A stretch of DNA of 64,000 nucleotides from Rhodobacter sp. (lineage in GTDB: Bacteria > Pseudomonadota > Alphaproteobacteria > Rhodobacterales > Rhodobacteraceae). Below are positions 1-8,570 of the stretch, piece after piece. The notes below the pieces were generated by a model. The model ran no database searches. It was not told where the DNA came from and saw only the letters and a list, made by a program, of their open reading frames with translations. The DNA is taken from positions 1,704,501 through 1,768,500 of the forward strand of contig JACKKG010000001.1 of NCBI GenBank assembly GCA_020637515.1. Reading direction: 5' to 3'. Within the stretch, counting starts at the first letter, position 1. Each line of letters opens with the position of its first letter. A program made the position numbers and the translations under genes.

Positions 1-2
1 TG

Positions 3-1016
3 GAACAGACGCTGGACCATGACGAAGCGGTCATGGCGGGTTTTCGCACCATCGCCGCGCAACTGCCGTTCCGCGCGGCGGCACTGGAGGGGTTTGTGGC
101 GGCAGTGCCCGGCGGCGCGCGGCTGGCGGCGGTGGCGGGGCGCGGCGGGATGCTGACGCCGGTGCCGGCGGGGGTCATTGCCGTCGATGACGCGCTGGTG
201 GACATGGCGCTGCACCGCCCGGTGCATCACCATGCCTCGAACCTGGGGGCACCGCTGGCGCAGCGGATCGCCGCCAAAGCGGGCTGCCCGGCCTTCATCG
301 TCGATCCCGTGTCGGTCGATGAACTGCCGCCCGTCGCGCGGGTGTCGGGCTGCCCCGAGATCCCGCGCTTTTCCTTTGTGCACGCGCTCAATATCCGCGC
401 CTGCGGGCGGCGGCTGGCGGATCGGCTGGGCAAGCCGTTCGCGGCGCTGAATGCCGTGGTCGCGCATCTGGGTGCGGGGATTTCGGTCGCCGCGCTGCGG
501 GACGGGCGAATCGTGGACAGCACGAACCGCATGGAATCGTCGCCCTTTTCGCCCGAGCGCGCGGGCGGTCTGCCCCCCCTCGCGCTGATCGACCTGTGTT
601 ATTCGGGCGCCTATTCGCAGGCCGAACTGACGGCGCGGCTGTATGGTCAGGGCGGGGTTTACGCCTATCTCGGCACCAAGGACATGCGCCGGGTCGAATC
701 GATGATCGACGCAGGCGACCCGTCCGCCCGCCTGGTGTGGGAGGCCATGGCCTATCAGATCGCCAAGGCGATCGGCGCGATGGTGGCGGTGCTCGACGGG
801 CGTCCCGACGGGATCGTGCTGACGGGCGGCATGGCGCAATCGCCCCGTCTGACGGCCACGCTGACCCGCCGCGTTCAGGCGCTGGCGCCCGTCACGCTGT
901 TTCCCGGCAGCCACGAAAGCCGCGCCCTGGCCGAGGGCGCGGCGCGGGTGCTGGCGGGGCACGAGCCCGCGCTGACCTGGCCCGTGCCCCCCGATGTCGA
1001 GGCCCTGCCATGGTGA
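3..1016 (+). CDS. buk: Butyrate kinase-family acyl kinase, 5' end cut by window
   Basis: Acetate/butyrate kinase of the ASKHA fold, reversibly moving phosphate between ATP and a short-chain acid. The reading frame is open to the first base of the window and the segment before the first Met (EQTLDHDEAV) reads like the family's N-terminus, so roughly 20 residues are missing. Visible family signatures are SFVHALNIRACGRRLADRLGK, AHLGAGISVA, SSPFSPERAGGLP and a C-terminal LTGGMAQSPRL nucleotide-binding segment. Its stop overlaps the start of the phosphate acyltransferase gene by 7 bases, so the two are probably translated together as an acyl-CoA to acyl-phosphate to acid (plus ATP) module. The chain length of the substrate cannot be read from sequence; butyrate, isobutyrate or another short acyl group are all possible. 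Confidence 0.85.
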   Translation, partial: EQTLDHDEAVMAGFRTIAAQLPFRAAALEGFVAAVPGGARLAAVAGRGGMLTPVPAGVIAVDDALVDMALHRPVHHHASNLGAPLAQRIAAKAGCPAFIVDPVSVDELPPVARVSGCPEIPRFSFVHALNIRACGRRLADRLGKPFAALNAVVAHLGAGISVAALRDGRIVDSTNRMESSPFSPERAGGLPPLALIDLCYSGAYSQAELTARLYGQGGVYAYLGTKDMRRVESMIDAGDPSARLVWEAMAYQIAKAIGAMVAVLDGRPDGIVLTGGMAQSPRLTATLTRRVQALAPVTLFPGSHESRALAEGAARVLAGHEPALTWPVPPDVEALPW

Positions 1017-1894
1017 TTCGCACCTTTGCCGAGATCGAGCAGGCGCTGGCGGGCGTGCCCGGTCTCAGGCCCGCCGTGGCCGGGGCCGGGGATGCCGGGG
1101 TGTTGCAGGCGCTGGTCGCGGCGCTGGACACGGGCCTGGTGTCCGATGCCGTTCTGACGGGTCCCGCCGACACCCCGATCCCCGAGGCCTGGCGCCACCG
1201 CCTGCGCCTGATTCCGGCCGACACCGCCGCCGAGGCCGCCGCGCGCGCCGTGGCCGAGGTGCGCGCCGGGCGCGCGGATGTGCTGGTCAAGGGGCAGGTG
1301 GACAGCGCCGCCTATCTGCGCGCCGTGGTCGCCCGCGAGACCGGGCTGCGGGCCTCGGCCACGCTGTCGAACCTGACGCTGGCCGAGATCCCGGGCCTGG
1401 GTCGGCTGATCGGCGCCACCGACAACGGCATCGTGCCCCTGCCGGACCTGGGGCAGAAACGGGCGATGATCGCGAATGCGGTGCCGCTGCTGCGCGCGCT
1501 GGGGCTGTCGCCCGCCAGGGTCGCGGCCATCGCCGCGTCGGAAAAGGTCAGCGCGGGGCAGCCGGCGACGGTCGATGCGCAGGCGTTGTCGCGCGACCCG
1601 CCCCCCGGCGCGCTGGTCGCCGGGCCCTTTGGCTACGATGTCGCGCTGTCGCCGTCCGCGGCCCGGGCCAAGGGGTTCGCCGCGTGCCCGGTCGCGGGGC
1701 GCGCCGACCTGATCCTGTTCCCGTCGATCGAGGCCGGAAACGCCACGGTCAAGGCGTGGAAGCTGCACGCAAACGCACGCACCGCCAGCATCGTGTTGGG
1801 CGCCAGCGTGCCGGTCTTGCTGAACTCGCGCTCGGACAGCCCCGAGGCCCGGCGGCTGGGACTGGTGCTGGCGGCGGCCGTGTCGCGGTTGTGA
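1010..1894 (+). CDS. Phosphate acyltransferase (phosphate butyryl/acetyltransferase family)
   Basis: Transfers an acyl group from CoA to phosphate, giving acyl-phosphate for the kinase encoded just before it. The 294-residue length fits phosphate butyryltransferase rather than the longer acetate-type enzymes. The segment VLVKGQVDSAAYLRAVV near residue 95 is the family's substrate-binding stretch, and the C-terminal half carries ALVAGPFGYDVALSP and the FPSIEAGNATVKAWKL region typical of PTA_PTB proteins. The start is the ATG inside the last codons of the kinase (ATGGTGATT). The frame stays open upstream inside the kinase gene, but that part is a shadow reading frame. Acyl-chain specificity is unknown. 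Confidence 0.83.
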   Translation: MVIRTFAEIEQALAGVPGLRPAVAGAGDAGVLQALVAALDTGLVSDAVLTGPADTPIPEAWRHRLRLIPADTAAEAAARAVAEVRAGRADVLVKGQVDSAAYLRAVVARETGLRASATLSNLTLAEIPGLGRLIGATDNGIVPLPDLGQKRAMIANAVPLLRALGLSPARVAAIAASEKVSAGQPATVDAQALSRDPPPGALVAGPFGYDVALSPSAARAKGFAACPVAGRADLILFPSIEAGNATVKAWKLHANARTASIVLGASVPVLLNSRSDSPEARRLGLVLAAAVSRL

Positions 1895-1901
1895 GCGCGC
1901 G

Positions 1902-3527
1902 TCAGATCCGCATCCGGGGCACGTCTTCGGGGTCGAGCTTCAGCTCGATCAACAGCGGGCGGGTGCGGCTGGCGATGGCCACCAGCGCGGCGTCGAGCGT
2001 GGCGTCGCTGTCCACGCGCAGCCCCTGGCCACCAAGCGCCGTCGCCACCTCGGCGAACGAGGGCCAGTCGAATTGCGACAGGCCCGGGTCCATGGCGCGG
2101 TCCAGGAACTGGATGTGTTCGGCGCCATAGGCGCTGTCGTTGCAAACGATGACGATCAGGTCCAGCCCCAGCCGCACGGCCGTGTTGAATTCGTTCACGC
2201 CGCCCATCATGAAGCCGCCGTCGCCGGTGAACAGAACCACCGGCCGGTCGGGCGCTGCCAGCGCTGCGCCGATCGCCTCTTGCAGCCCCAATCCGATCGA
2301 GCCGAAATTCGCCGAGACGATGAAATTGCGCGGGTCGGGGGCCGAGATCCGGCACCAGACCTCGGTCATGAAGCGCCCGCCGTCGGTGGTCAGAACGCGG
2401 GTCCTGGGCAGCGCCGCCTCCAGCTTTTCCAGCGCGGGCACGAAATCCACGCAGCCCGGCTTTGCCTTGCCCGCGCGGCCCGGCGGGTGGCGGGTCAGCA
2501 CGGCCATGTCCAGGTCGCGCGTGAAGCCCGAGGGCGGGATTTCGGCCTCGTTCAGCCACCAGACGATGTTGTCGGCGGTCAGCGCGGCATCCGCCACCAG
2601 CGCGGCATCGGCGTGGAAATTCTTGCTGACCTCGGTCGCGGTGTCGTTGATCTGCACCACGCGCTTGCCGGTCATCAGCTTGCCCCGGTCGGTGGTGAAA
2701 TGATGCAGCGATGTGCCAAAGCAGACCACGCAATCGGCCTGCGCGATGGCGTCATAGGTGGCCGGCGTGCTGAGCGTGCCGAAGATGTCCAGATTGTAGG
2801 GGTAGCCGTTGAACAGCCCCTTGGCCTTCAGCGTGGTCGCCAGCGGCGCCTCGAGCCGGTCGGCCAGCCGTATCAACGCCGCGCGCGCGCCCGCCGCCCC
2901 GCCCCCGGCCAGGATGATCGGCCGGCGCGCCGAGGCAATCATGCCCACGGCGGCGTCCAGATCGTCGCCCTCGGGGACATAGGCCGGCGCGGCAAAGGCC
3001 GGAAAGGTGACGGGGGTATGCGCCTGCTCCTGCCACATGAAATCGGCGGGCATGTTCAGCACGATGGGGCGCTTTTCCACCCGCGCGCGGTAAAAGGCGT
3101 GCGCGACGTCATGCGCTGCGGTCTGGGGGGACCGCATCTGCTCGAACCCCGCGCCGGTGACCTTGACCACCTCGCGCTGGTCGATGTTTTGCAGGTTCTG
3201 CGGCGCCATCACCGGCGTGTCTCCGGCCAGCAGCACCATGGGAATATGGCCGCGCGCGCCCTCGGTCAACGCGGTGACGCAATTCGTCAGCGCCGGGCCA
3301 TGGGTGACCGTGGCAACCCCGACCTGACCCGAGACATGGCTCCAGGCCAGCGCCATCAGCACCGCGCTGCCCTCATAGGCGACGGGGACAAAGGTTCCGC
3401 CACCCTGGCGGACGTAATGGTCCACCATGAACAGGTTCGCGTCGCCCATCAGGCCGAACATCGTCTGGATGCCGTGGTCCAGCACCGAGCGGGCGATGGA
3501 CTGGTAGGTGTAGCTTTTGGCGGACAT
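1902..3527 (-). CDS. Thiamine diphosphate-dependent enzyme, acetolactate synthase-like
   Basis: A 541-residue member of the ThDP enzyme superfamily (acetolactate synthase, benzoylformate decarboxylase and relatives), acting on a 2-oxo acid. The N-terminal PYR domain has the catalytic Glu in VAYEGSAVLMA and the THGPALTNCVTAL segment; a central domain of about residues 180-330 follows; the C-terminal PP domain has the ThDP/Mg2+ motif from GDGG at about residue 435 to CND about 27 residues later. I chose the Met at 3527 because AGGGAAA lies just upstream; a Met at 3554 or 3569 would only add a poorly coding extension. It converges on the phosphate acyltransferase gene with 7 bases between the stops. 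It could be a catabolic carboligase or decarboxylase; no anabolic small subunit lies beside it. Substrate unknown. Confidence 0.72.
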   Translation of the reverse strand: MSAKSYTYQSIARSVLDHGIQTMFGLMGDANLFMVDHYVRQGGGTFVPVAYEGSAVLMALAWSHVSGQVGVATVTHGPALTNCVTALTEGARGHIPMVLLAGDTPVMAPQNLQNIDQREVVKVTGAGFEQMRSPQTAAHDVAHAFYRARVEKRPIVLNMPADFMWQEQAHTPVTFPAFAAPAYVPEGDDLDAAVGMIASARRPIILAGGGAAGARAALIRLADRLEAPLATTLKAKGLFNGYPYNLDIFGTLSTPATYDAIAQADCVVCFGTSLHHFTTDRGKLMTGKRVVQINDTATEVSKNFHADAALVADAALTADNIVWWLNEAEIPPSGFTRDLDMAVLTRHPPGRAGKAKPGCVDFVPALEKLEAALPRTRVLTTDGGRFMTEVWCRISAPDPRNFIVSANFGSIGLGLQEAIGAALAAPDRPVVLFTGDGGFMMGGVNEFNTAVRLGLDLIVIVCNDSAYGAEHIQFLDRAMDPGLSQFDWPSFAEVATALGGQGLRVDSDATLDAALVAIASRTRPLLIELKLDPEDVPRMRI

Positions 3528-3602
3528 CGGCGCGTTTCCCTGGGCGATTGGCATGGGACCCAGTTTCACATAGTGGCGGCCCGAGACAACCCCTTGCGGC
3601 CG

Positions 3603-5651
3603 TCAGGGCGCGCGCAGCACCAGAGCCTGCACCGTCTGCGCGCCCATCGGCACGCGCCCGCTGTCGGTCGCACCGGCTGCGACCAGGGCCCGGGTCAGGG
3701 CGGCAACGGCCGGGTCGGTCCCGCCGGGCGCAGCGCCGGCCTGGGGTGTGCCCGGTTCGGGGACGGCATCGCTGCCGACGCTGCCCAAAAACAGGCGCAG
3801 CCCGTCGGCGGTGACAAAGGCGGTCTGCCAGAAACGCGCGAACACCGCCGTTCCGGGAACCGTCGGCGGGGCCGCCAGCGTCATCGTCTCGGGCGTTCCC
3901 TGCCAGAAGTGCGGCGCGATCTCGACCGAGGGGTCGGCGTCGGCTTCGACCGCGGCGTTCAGCGCGCCGATCAGCGCGCTGGGACCCTGGTCCGACGCGG
4001 CGGTCCAGCCCTGCACCGCCAGGGCGGCGCTCAGGTGTGGCGCGTCGGCGGCCAGCACGGCGACCGACAGCGGCCGCACCGGCGTGCCCAGCAGCGACAG
4101 CGTCTGTTGCGGCAGGCCGGGCGTCGCCAGCGCGTCACCGATCCCGGCGACCTGCCGGTCGGCGACGGGGGTCAGGCCCGGGTGGCGCGGCGGGTCATAG
4201 CGCCACCCCTCGAACGCGGCCAGGCCGATCAGCGCCACCACCGCCGCATGGCCCGCGAGGCTGCGCCAGCCAAAGGGCAGGGCAGGCCGCGACGGCACCC
4301 TCTCAGCCATCCATTCGCTGACGGCGATCCCCAAAACCAGCGCCAGCGCGCCGACCAGCCAGCCGCTGAGCACGTCGGACAGATAGTGTTCGATCAGGTA
4401 GACCCGGCTGCCGCCGATCGCCAGCGCCAGCATGCCCGCGCCCAACAGGGCGGTTTCGGCACGCAGCCGGCCCAGCCGCCACAGAACGAAGGCCATCATG
4501 CCGAACGCCGCGATCGAGGACCCGGCATGGCCCGACGGAAAGCTGTTCGATGTTTCCAGGTAGTATCCCAAGGGCGAGCGCGGGCGTTGGAACACCAGCT
4601 TCAGCAGCGCGATCGCCGCCGCGCTGCCCCCGACCGAAATCGCCAGCCCCGCTGCCAGAGCGATCTGTCGGCGCAGCAGCAGCCAGATCAGCATCGCCAG
4701 GCTGAGCGGGGCGACGACCTTGGCGCTGCCCAGCGCGGTAAAGGCGGTTGCGACGCGCACGGGTTGCGACGCTTGCAGGGTGTGAATCCAGGCCGCCAGC
4801 CGCGCATCGACCTGAAGGATCGGATCGCCCGACAGGAAATCGACGACCGTGCCCAGCCAGACCGCGGCGATATAGAGAAAGAGCGCGCCCAGCAGCGTCA
4901 GCGGCAGGCCGGTGAACGCGTGCCGGCTCACCCGCGCCGCCAGCCATGCGGTGGTGCGCGGATGCGCGGCGACCAACCGGGCCACGGGCGGTCGCGCGGC
5001 CAGCGCGCGGCCGGCCACGCCCAGGATGGTGACCGCCAGCGGAAGCAGCCGCAGCGCGGCGAACAGCAGGACCCACAGCACCGCCAGAACCGCCACCGCC
5101 AGGGCCCCGACCAGGGCCGCCCGTCCCAGCGTGTTGCCCAGCAGCCCGGCGGCGTCCCCCATTGCATAGCCCAGGCCGACATGGGCCAGGGCATAGGGCA
5201 CGCTGCCGGCCAGGTTCCACAGAAAGAAGCGACGCCGCTCCATCCCCGCCATGGCGGCCGCCAGCGGCACCAGTCCCGCGACCGGCCCCAGGAAGCGGCC
5301 CAACACCAGCGCCAGCCCGCCGCGCCGCTCGAACAGGGCCTGGGCGCGGCGGAACACCGCCGACCCCTCGATCCGGGCGCGCCCGGGAATGCGTTGCAGC
5401 GCCAGCCGTCCGGTCCAGTAGCTCAGTTCGGACCCCAGCACCGACCCCAGCGCGACGAACCAGGCCAGGTCGAAGAAATCCATCAGCCCCTGTTGCACCA
5501 GCAGCCCGCCCGCATCGACGATCAGTGTGCCGGGCACGATGACGCCGGTCAGGAAGAAGGCCTCGAGCGCCGAGGCCAGCCCGATCAGCCAGTAGCCGAA
5601 CACTCCGAACGCCTGAAGCGAGGGGAGGATCTGGTCAATCGACGGGAACAT
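3603..5651 (-). CDS. DedA - PAP2 phosphatase - LssY-like fusion membrane protein
   Basis: A 682-residue membrane protein with three parts. Residues about 1-200 form a DedA/SNARE-associated domain (GVIVPGTLIVDAGG, SELSYWTGRL, GRFLGPVAGLVPLAAAMAGM). About 260-460 form a PAP2 phosphatase with all three catalytic motifs: KLVFQRPRS, SFPSGHAGSS and GGSRVYLIEHYLSDVLSGW. The last about 200 residues resemble the LssY C-terminal domain. DedA proteins are now linked to moving undecaprenyl phosphate or phospholipids across the inner membrane, and PAP2 enzymes remove phosphate from lipid carriers, so dephosphorylation plus lipid-carrier recycling is a reasonable inference. The Met at 5651 leaves a 17-base overlap with the upstream flippase gene; a Met at 5690 would overlap more. 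The two form one leftward operon. Confidence 0.85.
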   Translation of the reverse strand: MFPSIDQILPSLQAFGVFGYWLIGLASALEAFFLTGVIVPGTLIVDAGGLLVQQGLMDFFDLAWFVALGSVLGSELSYWTGRLALQRIPGRARIEGSAVFRRAQALFERRGGLALVLGRFLGPVAGLVPLAAAMAGMERRRFFLWNLAGSVPYALAHVGLGYAMGDAAGLLGNTLGRAALVGALAVAVLAVLWVLLFAALRLLPLAVTILGVAGRALAARPPVARLVAAHPRTTAWLAARVSRHAFTGLPLTLLGALFLYIAAVWLGTVVDFLSGDPILQVDARLAAWIHTLQASQPVRVATAFTALGSAKVVAPLSLAMLIWLLLRRQIALAAGLAISVGGSAAAIALLKLVFQRPRSPLGYYLETSNSFPSGHAGSSIAAFGMMAFVLWRLGRLRAETALLGAGMLALAIGGSRVYLIEHYLSDVLSGWLVGALALVLGIAVSEWMAERVPSRPALPFGWRSLAGHAAVVALIGLAAFEGWRYDPPRHPGLTPVADRQVAGIGDALATPGLPQQTLSLLGTPVRPLSVAVLAADAPHLSAALAVQGWTAASDQGPSALIGALNAAVEADADPSVEIAPHFWQGTPETMTLAAPPTVPGTAVFARFWQTAFVTADGLRLFLGSVGSDAVPEPGTPQAGAAPGGTDPAVAALTRALVAAGATDSGRVPMGAQTVQALVLRAP

Positions 5652-7020
5652 TCGGCGGGCGTCCTTGGCGCGAGGGTTGATCGAACGCACTGCGGAACGG
5701 CAACAGGACCACCGCGCCCGCGGCCAGGATCAGCGCGTTTTCGATGTCAAAGCCGGTGGCCAGCGCGATTCCCGCCCCGGTCAGCAGCGTCACGATACTG
5801 GCCACAAAGGCCGCCCGCAGCCGTTGCGCCAGGCCAAAGGACAACGCCACCAGCGCCAGACCCGACAGACCGGACGCCAGCGCGCCGCCGCGGGTCAGGA
5901 TCAGCGCCACCAGGTCGCCGTCGGCCATCGCGTTCGATCGCATCGAGGGCACCAGCGACACCAGGCCCAGATACAGGCCGAACCCACAGGCGACCACGGC
6001 AACCAGCGTTGGCGCCAGCCCGTGCAGCGCGCTCAGCACCGGTTGCACGGGTTCGGGCAGACGGCGCAGCAACCGCTGGGCCAGGTGGCTGATCGCCCGC
6101 GCCTCGGTCAAGGCGACCACCAGAAAGCCCAGACCGAACGGCACCAGGTAATAGATCAGCCGGAACAGCAGCAGGGCGGCGGCCGCGTCGCTCACCGGCA
6201 CCGCGGCGGGCATGACCCCCAGAACGACCGTCTCGAACACGCCGACGCCGCCCGGCACATGGCTGAGCACGCCGATCATGATCGCCGCCGAATAGACCGC
6301 GAGGAAGGTCGCGAAATCCGGCTTGCCGGCGGGCAGCAGCACCCACAACGCAAACGAGGCCGCGGCGATGTCGATCAGCGTGACCACGATCTGGCCGACC
6401 AGGTCGCGCGGCGGCGGCATGTGCAGCGTCACGCGGAACAGACGGATGTTGCGTTGCCGGATCGAGGCATAGGCGATCGCGATGACGGCGGCCGCCAGCA
6501 GGCCGCCGGCGATCGCCTGGATGGTGGCCGCCGCATAGGGCAGGTAGCTGGCGACCGCGTGGGGGTGCACGGCGAGCGCGGCCAACCCGACCAGGGTCAG
6601 CCCGGTGCCCAGTGCCACCGCCACATAGGCCGAGACCGCCGCCACCTCGAGCGCGCTGAGTCCGACCGCGGAATAGAGCCGGTAGCGCACCGCGCCACCC
6701 GAAATGGCGCTGACGCCGATGGTATTGCCAAAGGCGAATGCCAGGAAACCGCCCAGGGCGACGACGCCGGCGGGCAGTTGGTGACGGATGAAGCGCAGCC
6801 CGAACCAGTCGTAGCAGACCAGCGCCGCATAGCCCACGGCGGTTGCCGCCAGCGCCGCCGCCAGTGCCGATCCGGGCATGGCGTGGATCTGGGCCAGGAT
6901 GTCGGCGGGGCGTACCGGACGCAGCAGATGCACCAACGCCGAGATCCCCATCGCGAACAGCACGCCCGCCAGCAGGATCGGGCCATATCGCTTCATCGCG
7001 CGGATCGTCGGTGTCGGCAC
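5635..7020 (-). CDS. MprF-type lysylphosphatidylglycerol flippase domain protein without synthase domain
   Basis: A polytopic membrane protein of 461 residues matching the N-terminal transmembrane half of MprF (LPG_synthase_TM, formerly UPF0104). Characteristic stretches are DWFGLRFIRHQLP, FAFGNTIGVSAISGGAVRYRLYS, SHVPGGVGVFETVVLG and LLFRLIYYLVPFGLGF. Full MprF is about 850 residues because a cytosolic aminoacyl-phosphatidylglycerol synthase domain follows; here the protein stops soon after its last hydrophobic segment, so no aminoacylation domain is present. Start at GTG 7020, preceded by GAGGA; an ATG at 6996 is the alternative but lacks a clear ribosome site. The downstream DedA-PAP2 gene overlaps its end, arguing for a common job in lipid or lipid-carrier translocation. 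Confidence 0.82.
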   Translation of the reverse strand: MPTPTIRAMKRYGPILLAGVLFAMGISALVHLLRPVRPADILAQIHAMPGSALAAALAATAVGYAALVCYDWFGLRFIRHQLPAGVVALGGFLAFAFGNTIGVSAISGGAVRYRLYSAVGLSALEVAAVSAYVAVALGTGLTLVGLAALAVHPHAVASYLPYAAATIQAIAGGLLAAAVIAIAYASIRQRNIRLFRVTLHMPPPRDLVGQIVVTLIDIAAASFALWVLLPAGKPDFATFLAVYSAAIMIGVLSHVPGGVGVFETVVLGVMPAAVPVSDAAAALLLFRLIYYLVPFGLGFLVVALTEARAISHLAQRLLRRLPEPVQPVLSALHGLAPTLVAVVACGFGLYLGLVSLVPSMRSNAMADGDLVALILTRGGALASGLSGLALVALSFGLAQRLRAAFVASIVTLLTGAGIALATGFDIENALILAAGAVVLLPFRSAFDQPSRQGRPPNVPVD

Positions 7021-7330
7021 GCAGGGGTCCTCGGGGTTGGTCGGCGGACGGGGTCAGGGCGTCGATACGCCATCCTCGGGCGAAGGCAAAACCGTTTCTT
7101 TGCGCATTTCCCTTTCTTACGAAATTGTAAAGCCCACCGTCGAAGCCGCCCCTGCGACACCGCTGTCGCAACGGGTGGTGGCGGGGCGGCGCGGCGTCAC
7201 AATCGGGTGAGACCCCCGCGCGCCCTTGGGCCGGGGCGCGGCCCGGGCTATGGCCGGATTGCTGACCCCGCGCCGCGCCCGACCGGGCCCCGCGCGCGTG
7301 CCGCGTGAACCGGAACCGACGGGCCCTGCC
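7021..7330. other. Gene-free gap upstream of the flippase operon
   Basis: About 310 bases without a convincing gene. Positions 7085-7135 are clearly more AT-rich than the surroundings (runs such as TTTCCCTTTCTTACG and AAATTGTAAAG), as expected for the promoter region of the leftward flippase operon. The rest is very GC-rich and an open frame runs through it into the next rightward gene, but its composition and Arg/Pro content look non-coding. Confidence 0.4.
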
Positions 7331-7645
7331 GTGCGAACCCTTGCGATTGTGCTATGTCTGATGCTGGCCGTGCTGGGCCTGCCCCGGGCCGGGGGGGACG
7401 CGAGCATGGCCCATGTCGCGGGGCCGTCAATGGCGATGGCGGCGGGCCCGGTCGATTGCGCGCCAGACCGTTGCGCGCCGGACTGCGTCCAGTGTGGCAT
7501 GGTGTCCGGTTGCGCCGCGGTCGCGGTCGAACCGCAGACCTGCCCCCTTGCGCGGCGCGCGCCCGGCCTGGCGCCCCGGCCGTTCGACGCGCCGGTCGTC
7601 GCGCAGCGGGCGCTGATGCCCGATCCCCGACCCCCACGGTCCTGA
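7331..7645 (+). CDS. Small secreted Cys-rich protein, function unknown
   Basis: A predicted 104-residue protein from a GTG start, chosen because it opens directly with a signal-peptide-like hydrophobic core (RTLAIVLCLMLAVLGLP). The mature part has a cluster of five Cys within about 26 residues (DCAPDRCAPDCVQCGMVSGC) followed by a Pro/Ala/Arg-rich tail. The frame is open back to 7226, including an ATG at 7250, so a longer form is possible; no strong ribosome site supports any start. It lies 80 bases before the cytochrome c gene and on the same strand. Small Cys-rich exported proteins often sit with metal-handling genes, but I cannot assign a family, and it could also be a spurious frame in GC-rich DNA. 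Confidence 0.42.
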   Translation: MRTLAIVLCLMLAVLGLPRAGGDASMAHVAGPSMAMAAGPVDCAPDRCAPDCVQCGMVSGCAAVAVEPQTCPLARRAPGLAPRPFDAPVVAQRALMPDPRPPRS

Positions 7646-7724
7646 CCGCAGGCGGGCCCCGTGCCCGACACGCCGTCCCTGAACCGTGGGCCGCTCGGCG
7701 GCCTCGCAAACGCATGAGTCAGAC

Positions 7725-8182
7725 ATGAACACCAAGAGCTTTCTCCTGGCCGGGGCGCTGGTCCTGGCCGCCGCCGGCGGCGCCTATTGGGCGCTCGCCC
7801 GGCGCCCCTCCCGGCAAGCGCGTCGGGCGCCCCCGCCGGCCCCGCCGCGCCGCAACCCGGCGATCCCATGGTCGAGGTCCGGCTGCCGGACAGGTTTTCG
7901 GCGCTGGAACAGATCGGGCGCACGGCCTTCGACGCGGTCTGCGCCGCCTGCCACGGCCCGAACGCCGCAGGCCGTCAGGGAATGGGGCCGCCGCTGGTGC
8001 ATCCCTTCTTCCGTCCCGGCCATCATGCCGACGCGGCCTTTCAACGGGCCGTCCAGACCGGCGTGCGCGCGCATCACTGGCGCTTTGGCGACATGCCGCC
8101 GCAAGAGGGGCTGACCACGGCCGACGTGCGCGCGATCGTCGGCTATGTGCGCGCCCTGCAACGCGCAAACGGCATCCGCTAG
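7725..8182 (+). CDS. Class I c-type cytochrome, apparent frameshift after the signal peptide
   Basis: Periplasmic monohaem electron carrier. The haem site is AVCAACHGPNAAGRQGMGPP, followed by a probable distal Met ligand in FGDMPPQEGL, and the chain ends in VGYVRALQRANGIR as in cytochrome c6/CoxB-type domains. An export signal (MNTKSFLLAGALVLAAAGG, start 7725) lies in one frame, whereas the mature cytochrome lies in the frame one base earlier, entered around 7785-7800 near TTGGGCGCTC. In the haem frame there is no good start close upstream, only a TTG at 7787 that would lack the signal peptide needed for periplasmic haem attachment. I therefore annotate one gene broken by a one-base indel, either real or a sequencing error. 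Confidence 0.66.
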
Positions 8183-8191
8183 GCGCTGACC

Positions 8192-8220
8192 CCGAGGGCC
8201 CTGCCCGGCCGGGCCCTCGG
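8192..8220. terminator. Inverted repeat downstream of the cytochrome gene
   Basis: CCGAGGGCCC (8192-8201) pairs with GGGCCCTCGG (8211-8220) around a 9-base loop, 9 bases past the cytochrome stop. There is no T-run, so it is at best an atypical terminator or an mRNA 3' stabilising hairpin. Confidence 0.45.
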
Positions 8221-8345
8221 CACCCGGGCGCGTTGGCGCAGAGTCGCGCACACGCCGCTGCCGCGCCACGGGCGAGGCCCGGAAAATCCATGCAAGTGTC
8301 TGATTGCCCGCGTAATCCTGAGGTTTCAGTCGATTACGGGAAAAG

Positions 8346-8421
8346 TGGTGGAGCTGAGGGGGATCGAACCCCTGACCTCATCATTGCGAACGATGCGCTC
8401 TCCCATCTGAGCTACAGCCCC
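8346..8421 (-). tRNA. tRNA-Ala, anticodon CGC
   Basis: On the reverse strand a complete cloverleaf can be folded: acceptor arm GGGGCTG/CAGCTCC, D arm GCTC/GAGC, anticodon stem CATCG/TGATG enclosing loop TTCGCAA with anticodon CGC (reads GCG), and a T arm with GTTCGATC. It has the G3:U70 wobble pair that marks alanine tRNAs, discriminator A, and an encoded CCA (8346-8348). GCG is a frequent alanine codon in this GC-rich DNA. Confidence 0.95.
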
Positions 8422-8570
8422 CACGCGGCGCTATGTGAGGCATTCGCGGGGGACTGTCAAGGGTATCGAACGGGAAAATCCGGGGGTGGGGGCGTGGTCC
8501 CTCCGGCGTTGCCCTCGGCCCCGGGCAAGAGTATGGTGCGCGACTGTTTCAACAGCCAAGGACCGACCCG

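Noticed and set aside
1902..3527. Assigning the ThDP enzyme as sulfoacetaldehyde acetyltransferase (Xsc)
   Set aside because: The phosphate acyltransferase next to it invites this, but I see no Xsc-specific signature and the genes are convergent, so only the superfamily is stated.
2073..6092. Very long open frame (over 1300 codons) on the + strand
   Set aside because: It is antisense to three recognisable leftward genes and its translation is a low-complexity His/Gln/Arg/Pro-rich text typical of GC-rich shadow frames.
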